A stretch of 64,000 nucleotides of DNA from Oryzias latipes (Eukaryota; Chordata; Actinopteri; Beloniformes; Adrianichthyidae), in assembly GCF_002234675.1 (NCBI RefSeq), contig NC_019866.2, positions 9,453,261-9,517,260 on the forward strand. The letters run 5' to 3'. The notes under the pieces are model-generated. The model ran no database searches. It worked only from the letters and a program-made list of their open reading frames with translations, and had not been told where the DNA came from. Numbering within the stretch: the first letter of the stretch is position 1; each line of letters opens with the position of its first letter. A program made the translations under genes and the position numbers. This document shows positions 58,301 to 64,000 of the stretch, one piece after another.

Positions 58301-60300
58301 CCTCTAGCGACAAAAACTCAGAGTTTTCAAAAAGCGCCCGGTTAGGATTGTTTTTAAAAAAAACGGATGTGACGAATTTAAATAAAAAAGATTAGTTATT
58401 CTGATATCCTCAAATGTATTGATAAAAAAGTGTTTTCACAATTTAGTTAATAGTGACGCTTTTACTTAATACAATTAAGCATTAATTTTTGAAGGAACCC
58501 TCTTTTTTCATACAATTTATTCTTGTTGACTGTCTCTAACACCCAATTTATGTTATTTTGATCTCTGATGCTGAATCAAATATTTTCTCATTTTTCCTTC
58601 ATAAAAGTGTTGTCCATATTTGTACAACTTAAATTCAAGTCTATTTTAACAATTTGATTAATAATTTCTGGTTGCTGATATAATTCATATTTGTTATTGG
58701 TACATTTGAAATCATCTGATTCAATCTGATTTGCTGACCTAAAATTGATGTTTAGCCAAAAACTCAACCAGTGTGACTCAGAGATAAATACCTGGGTACT
58801 GAACAGTGCAGGTAAAGTTTTCCAGATTCCTTATTCTTGTAAGATAATCAAGTGTAAATTACTTATTTGTACAAAGAAGCAATTAAACAAGAGTTCATGT
58901 CAAATCCATTCACATTTTAGTTTCATAAAGTTCATGTTGTTTTTCCACATCAAAATAATCCAAAAGGAGCAGTATTAGAACACTGTACCACACTAGATGG
59001 TTCCCACTAATTGGACTGATGATGGCTCTTCCATTTTTGCTGGCACCCTGTGTGCTGTCCGTTGTGATGGCACTTTGTTGTTTTTATGTTGAAAATAAAT
59101 ATACCATGCCTCAATCCAAATGGTATTTCCCAATATCGATTATAATCCATTTATTTCATTTTAAAACGATTTCATATGGGCATAGGTCGATTCGATTAAC
59201 AACTTCCCTCGGGCAGATTGACCTCATTGGATCGTTGGAATAGAAATCGATTCATTGATTAAGTTGATTAATCGTCACACCCCCAACAGACACAGATAAC
59301 TTAGGTCTGAGCATTCATAAATGGTTTTCTAGCTTTTATTTTCAAAAGTCACAGCTCATTTTCATGCAAGTCTCTCAAACTAGGCGGTTCCATACATTAT
59401 TGTTACCCCTAGGATTCAGTGAAGTATACTGAAAACTGCTAAAGCATCCTGCTCCTTCCAAAAGCCTAAATGTGCTCTGTCCCACACAGGACAGATTAGC
59501 TCTGACATTTTCTCTGCCTTTCTCAGTCTGAAACGGGGAGATTAGGTGAGGATTAGGGTCCGGTGGGCCAGCTGGCCTCAAAATTCATCCTCCAAATATC
59601 TTAGGAATGTTGATATGCCTGCGTGAACGTGAAACCTGGTGAGGGCGCTGTTCTAGTGGAGCCACCACCATCAGACAGGTTGCTAGGTAAACGCGCAGGG
59701 CAAAAGCGGCAGCCAGGTCAGAGCAGGTGGAAAGAAGGAAGAAAGGAAGCTTGCGCGCGGGAGGCGACCGCAGGTCAGAACCAAACGGAGTTTCCATCAC
59801 ATCACATCAAAATTATAGACTTTTGGATATTAAGAGGATGTTTGGATTCCTGTTAATTTGATTTGATTTCATTGAATGGAAACAGGAGAGGAATGCGCTC
59901 CGCTTGAGTCAACTCTTTTCCTCGACTTTGTACAAAGGAGGGTCTGTCTGCAGGTAGATAACTGTGCGCAGGTAATGTAACACGAAACTGAACCACGTGA
60001 TCTAAGGAAAAAATTAGTCCAAAACTACTTCACCTCTAAAAACGTCGCGAAATGAATGATTTTACAATTTCTTGTTATTGTAGGCCATTTATTTCTTTTT
60101 AAAATTTGCTTAAAGGTGGGGAGGAAGCTTTTCCCACAACAGGAATCCACCTGCTCGATCGATGCTTCCCACTTTGCTTCGACCACCTGGAAGCAGCTGA
60201 ATCCACAGTTGGTTTGTTTTTATTGTCTTCCCGTAAAAGACAACTCTTTCTTAGCACTTTTTCTGAAGGTCACACAGTGACAGTGTGGCCGAACTGCGGC
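58301..60300. other. Intergenic DNA between asf1b and crb3
   Basis: AT-rich to about 59580, including a degraded dispersed repeat near 59120-59285 with ATCGATTCATTGATTAAG. From 59600 the sequence is more GC-rich and may hold noncoding crb3 exons, but none can be fixed. Confidence 0.35.
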
Positions 60301-60543
60301 TGATTCAGAGCTTTATTTTTAGGGATGATGCGCGTTTCCGTGAATAGGTTATTATTTTCATGCGGTCCCAGCAAATTTGATGGTGATTCAACGCGCGGCT
60401 GAATCATTCATTGTCAGAATGGTAAACGCGTATTTTTGCGCACTGTACTGTTGTTCCAGCAGCAGGTGCTTAGTGGAGACGATCCACGCTCTCTCTCAGA
60501 GGAAGTTGGCCTCAAATGGATCCGAGCTGATGCCCCCGCAGAC
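60301..60543 (+). promoter_or_regulatory. crb3: crb3 5' UTR region
   Basis: Sequence directly before the crb3 start codon. A possible acceptor (TTGTTCCAG, near 60450-60458) suggests that a noncoding exon lies further left. This is position-based only. Confidence 0.3.
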
Positions 60544-62399
60544 ATGGCAGCCCCCCGGGATGTGGTGGCCCCACCTGGAGTCGTTTTTGGGAGCGTTTTG
60601 CTGCTCGGTATTGGCATCAGCCGCGTATGGGGTGAGTTCACCGCCGATCCCAACACTCCCATACAAATGAGCCTCCCTCCTGACCACACCTGAGCACACA
60701 TTACGCCACCAAATCTTTCTGGGACTGGGAGAGATTCACTGGATAAACAGCCTGAAGCCTGCTCTGACTTGCCAGCATTTTAATAAATGTATTATGAATA
60801 AAAGACTCTTCCTTTATAGTGACCATATTTGACCCATTTAATCCCCCTGTGTGTGTTATCAAGTTGTACCTTTGTCCTTGGAAAGTGTAATCTTTAGTGA
60901 ATGATTGACTCAGAGGAAGTGAGGGGTGAGTGTCAGTTTTCAAAACAGAAGTCTCTATTTAGCCCCGTTATTTAAATACCAAACACAAAGTGTGTATTTT
61001 TTTCCCCTCCTATTGTTGGAAGTAAAGTGCTTTTTTTGACTCAGCATTCCTGAGTTTTTGTTATTTGCTCTGCTGATTAAAAAGTTACAGCAAAGCAACT
61101 TGGTGTAGCCCAATGATCACATGGCTGCTCAAGGATCAAATAGCTGGACCCAGTGCTTGACTGGAGGAGTACCCCGGAGTGGCCACAAAGTAACCATGCT
61201 CAGAGGAAAAAGTCTTCTGTGCTGTACAGTACATTTAGCTTCCCTCATTATGGTCTGTGTGTGCAACAACAGACCATAAGGAATGGACCAAAGAGAAATA
61301 AGCTTTAATGGGTCCTTAATGGACACAACAGGGAAAATGAAAGCTATAGACGGAGACACTCAAGAGTTGATGCTTGCAGGTTTCTAGTCAGTCACTTCTA
61401 CTGGACCTGTCTGCATGAAGCAAGGTGGTCGACTGAATCGGGCTTCTCTGTTCTTTCTGTACTATTCTTTTTCTTGTTTTTCAGATTATATTAATATTAG
61501 TATTTAAAGTCCCACTCCAATCATCTTTTGATCTATTATAAAAGCATTCCCAGTGGTCATTTAACTATGATTATGCTGTTTTTAGGGTAAATAATGATAA
61601 TAAAAAGTCATTTTCTAGAACACAGACTATGCAGAGCGGCAGTAATTCATCAGAAATCCGACTGTTGGTGTGGAGTAAGCCTTCCATGACTTCCCATCAT
61701 CCCTTTGTTCATACTCTCTCCTGCTAGCTTACAGCACCCCCCCCCCCCCCTTTTTGTCACACCACTTATGTTAGGATGGGGGTGTAAGGGCCTGTAAGCT
61801 AACGGGGGAGAGTGTAACCAGTTGGATGATGGGATGGGATGCGGAGGCGGGCTTACTCCGTGCCAATAGTCCCGCCCAATAGTCTGAGGCAAATTTCTGG
61901 TGAACTACACTCCCACTCCAAAGAAAATGTGGCATAATCATAACCATAAGAACAGTGCAATGCTTTTAAAATAGATAAAAAGACGATCGGAGTGGGCCTA
62001 CTCTACAAGGAACACACCAATAATGTGATTTTCTAAAAATACTTTGATGTTTCTTCTTTTTTAGGGACTTTAACCACAATCAAACCAAGGGCAGAAGAAA
62101 ATAGATCTAATAGCACTGCGGTAAGTGAAAAAGTTTGTCATAATGGTTTTATGGAATTCAATAAAAACTGTCTGATTTGTTTCATTTAGGGACCCAATAT
62201 TGCAGCTATTGTGGCCCCGACAGTCACTCTGGGCGTTCTGGCCATAGTTCTGGGTGTTTTGGGTTGGTTATTCTTCGTGGTGAAAAAGAAGAGACAGACT
62301 GAGGGGACGTACAGACCCAGTGCTGAGGAGCAGTCCGGTGCCTGCAGTGTGGCCGCACCAGATGCTCTCAAGTTACCAAAAGAGGAAAGACTCATTTAA
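60544..62399 (+). CDS. crb3: Crumbs homolog 3, short epithelial polarity protein
   Basis: Three coding exons, 60544-60631, 62065-62120 and 62190-62399, give 117 residues (human CRB3 120). A signal peptide covers about residues 1-30. The short ectodomain has two N-glycosylation sites (N42-R-S, N45-S-T), and one membrane span lies at about 52-79 (VTLGVLAIVLGVLGWLFFVV). The tail KKKRQTEGTYRPSAEEQ is the conserved FERM-binding segment. The C terminus ERLI is the PDZ ligand bound by PALS1 and PAR6, and is the form typical of Crumbs proteins. CRB3 sits at the apical membrane and tight junctions of epithelia. Intron 1 holds a fold-back transposon. The beta-tubulin neighbour agrees with human 19p13.3. 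Confidence 0.93.
61505..62002. mobile_element. Fold-back copy of the TTAA-type inverted-repeat element
   Basis: Both ends are the same family terminus: TTAAAGTCCCACTCCAATCA on the left, and inverted GGCCCACTCCGATCGTC on the right. Similarity continues inward over each arm of about 230 bp, for example GCTAGCTTACAG on the left and CTGTAAGCTAAC on the right. The loop holds a C14 run (61737-61750). It ends about 60 bp before crb3 exon 2. Confidence 0.85.
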
Positions 62400-62960
62400 G
62401 CTTTGTGCTAAATCATCAAACGGCCATTGTGGTTGAGTTTGTTTGCTTGGACTGGTGACTTCTGATCATTTGATGATTCTACTTCATCCAGCGCTCCATG
62501 CAGTGAGGCGTAAAAAACTGACAATGCGTCGATGGACAAACAAGGAGCGAACTATGATGCGTTTTCCTGCCACTCCATTTCAACAAGCACTGAATTGTTC
62601 CTGCCTGGTACTGGATGGATCTTTTGTGGAGAAGGCCTGAATGTCATCTGTGCTATGCGGAAACAGGAGCTCCAGTATTTTAAAACCACTAAGAGGAGTA
62701 GTGTAGATTTTTATTAAAATACAATTCACCACATAAACTATAGCTGATAAAAATGTAGATTTTTACTGAAGAAATCTGTTTGAAATATTTACCTCATTTT
62801 TTCCCTTTAATTTCAGTCTTTTTTATTTAACAAAGGACATAAATGCACAGTTATTATTATTGTTTTTTTTTTCTTTCTTTACTAATGCACCAGAAAAAAA
62901 AACCCCACAATCAATACAGGTAGTGCTGATTTGGAGTGACCTGCTGTAATAAAAATGAAA
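62400..62960 (+). other. crb3: crb3 3' UTR with poly(A) signal
   Basis: AATAAA at 62948-62953 fits a 3' UTR of about 560 bases. An ATTAAA at 62714-62719 is a possible earlier site. Confidence 0.5.
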
Positions 62961-63700
62961 TTTCACACGGAAATTACACAAAGCAATATGCAATCAAATG
63001 TTTTCACCTTTAGGTATTTTTTAAGTCACATTGCAGGAACGTTACATTAAAATATTTGTTATATTCAAGCACGTTTTACTGTGGTTCAGCATGTTTATTG
63101 TTTTTCACATGTATTATCGTTTATCATCAAAAAAAGTTAAAAGGATTTCAGAAATATAAATTGCCTCTCCAACAAAACAATAAAGAAACAAATATGAGGT
63201 TTAAATTTGTAGTTTAAAAAAAGTACCAGAATCATTTATGATTAGGTAGAAAAAGGAACAAATTTGATTTAAAAAAATGCACCCTTCAAAATAAAAGCAA
63301 TGTTATACAGGATCAGAAAAAGAAAATCTTGTTCTGGCTGCACTAATTAGTAATAATTGCAGTCCTTTATACTGCTTTTTTAGGCCAACTTTAAATTACA
63401 TTACATCTTAGAATTTTTTTTTTTTAGCAATTTATAAGACATCCTCCAACCTAGTTAATGGAATATTTATTGGAATGAATGCTTGATGTGCAAAATACAT
63501 CGTTTGATTTAAACTTATTTTTAGTTAGAAACTGTTTTGTTCCTTAAAATATTAAGTAACTAGAATTGGCTTGTCCTGTTCTTAAAAACTGTTTTTTTTT
63601 TTTTTTAAATAATTTATAACATTCTAACTGTCCATCTTTATGGTCCACTAAAAGGAAAGGTGACAAAGTAAAGCAGGAAGTCAGAGGCATGAAGGAGGCT
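62961..63700. other. AT-rich DNA between crb3 and the beta-tubulin gene
   Basis: Probably intergenic, or the far 3' UTR of the tubulin gene. Nothing coding is seen. Confidence 0.35.
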
Positions 63701-63969
63701 TTCAAACATAATTTTAATCTTCCTCATCTTTCAGAGCTTCACAGTCAAAGTCATTTGCTTCTGTGGATGAAAAGGCAATGACAGGATAAACAATCCAGTG
63801 CAGTAACAACATACAGTTTCAACAAAACTTTACCAATGACAGCAAGTTTTAATGTCTAACACTAGAGCACTAGAAGTAACAACAGTGAGCTAAGTAGGTG
63901 TTCAGTGAAACGTTCAATTTAGGATGGATGGGGGGATGAAATGTGGGTGTGCTAGCTGCGTTTCAGGCT

Positions 63970-64000
63970 TTATGCGACTTCTTCCTCGCCCTCCTCCTCA
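63970..64000 (-). CDS. Beta-tubulin, last codons only
   Basis: The final nine sense codons and TAA read EEEGEEEVA, preceded by a codon ending in T. This fits the class IV beta-tubulin tail GEFEEExEEEVA. The acidic tail binds motor and microtubule-associated proteins. CRB3 and TUBB4A are neighbours in human, which supports a tubb4-type gene. The rest lies beyond the right edge, so the assignment rests on about ten residues plus context. Confidence 0.7.
   Translation of the reverse strand, partial: EEEGEEEVA

Overview
This window looks like nuclear DNA from a ray-finned fish, probably a percomorph teleost. The host genes have small exons with GT/AG introns and are clearly vertebrate in protein sequence. 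The repeats are those typical of teleosts: Tc1-like DNA transposons, an RTE-clade LINE, short inverted-repeat elements, GT and TA microsatellites. Gene names rest on my own translation and memory of the protein families; no database search was possible. The species and the a/b status of teleost duplicates are not resolved.

Layout: 0.3-1.3 kb, degenerate Tc1-like transposon. 2.1-4.6 kb (-), TRIM35-like RING/B-box/SPRY gene. 5.1-8.8 kb (-), gipc1. 10.6-13.3 kb (-), dnajb1 (HSP40) with a perfect three-unit heat-shock element upstream. 13.6-14.7 kb, a second Tc1-like element. 15.9-19.5 kb (+), tecr. 20.0-32.1 kb (-), samd1, tail to tail with tecr; its first intron holds a nearly intact 3.1 kb RTE LINE with a 17-bp target-site duplication. 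32.3-37 kb, gene-free DNA rich in repeats. 37.1-53.5 kb (-), prkaca, with a 9.4-kb first intron. 54.1-58 kb (-), asf1b. 60.5-63 kb (+), crb3. 63.97 kb to the edge (-), the last codons of a beta-tubulin.

The gene order is informative. gipc1-dnajb1-tecr and samd1-prkaca-asf1b are two runs that also lie together on human 19p13.12, while crb3 beside a beta-tubulin matches human 19p13.3. The genes do not form one pathway: they include a ubiquitin ligase, a trafficking adaptor, an HSP70 co-chaperone, a fatty-acid elongation enzyme, a CpG-island chromatin reader, the PKA catalytic subunit, a histone chaperone and an epithelial polarity protein.

I found no convincing new biological system. The best leads are the fresh LINE inside the CpG-rich first intron of samd1, a TTAA-type inverted-repeat family with nested and fold-back copies (two next to host splice acceptors), a LINE fragment bracketed by an unusually long (~78 bp) direct repeat, and the conserved exon phases but altered order of dnajb1 and prkaca compared with human. 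No virus-derived element, CRISPR array, tRNA or rRNA gene was seen.
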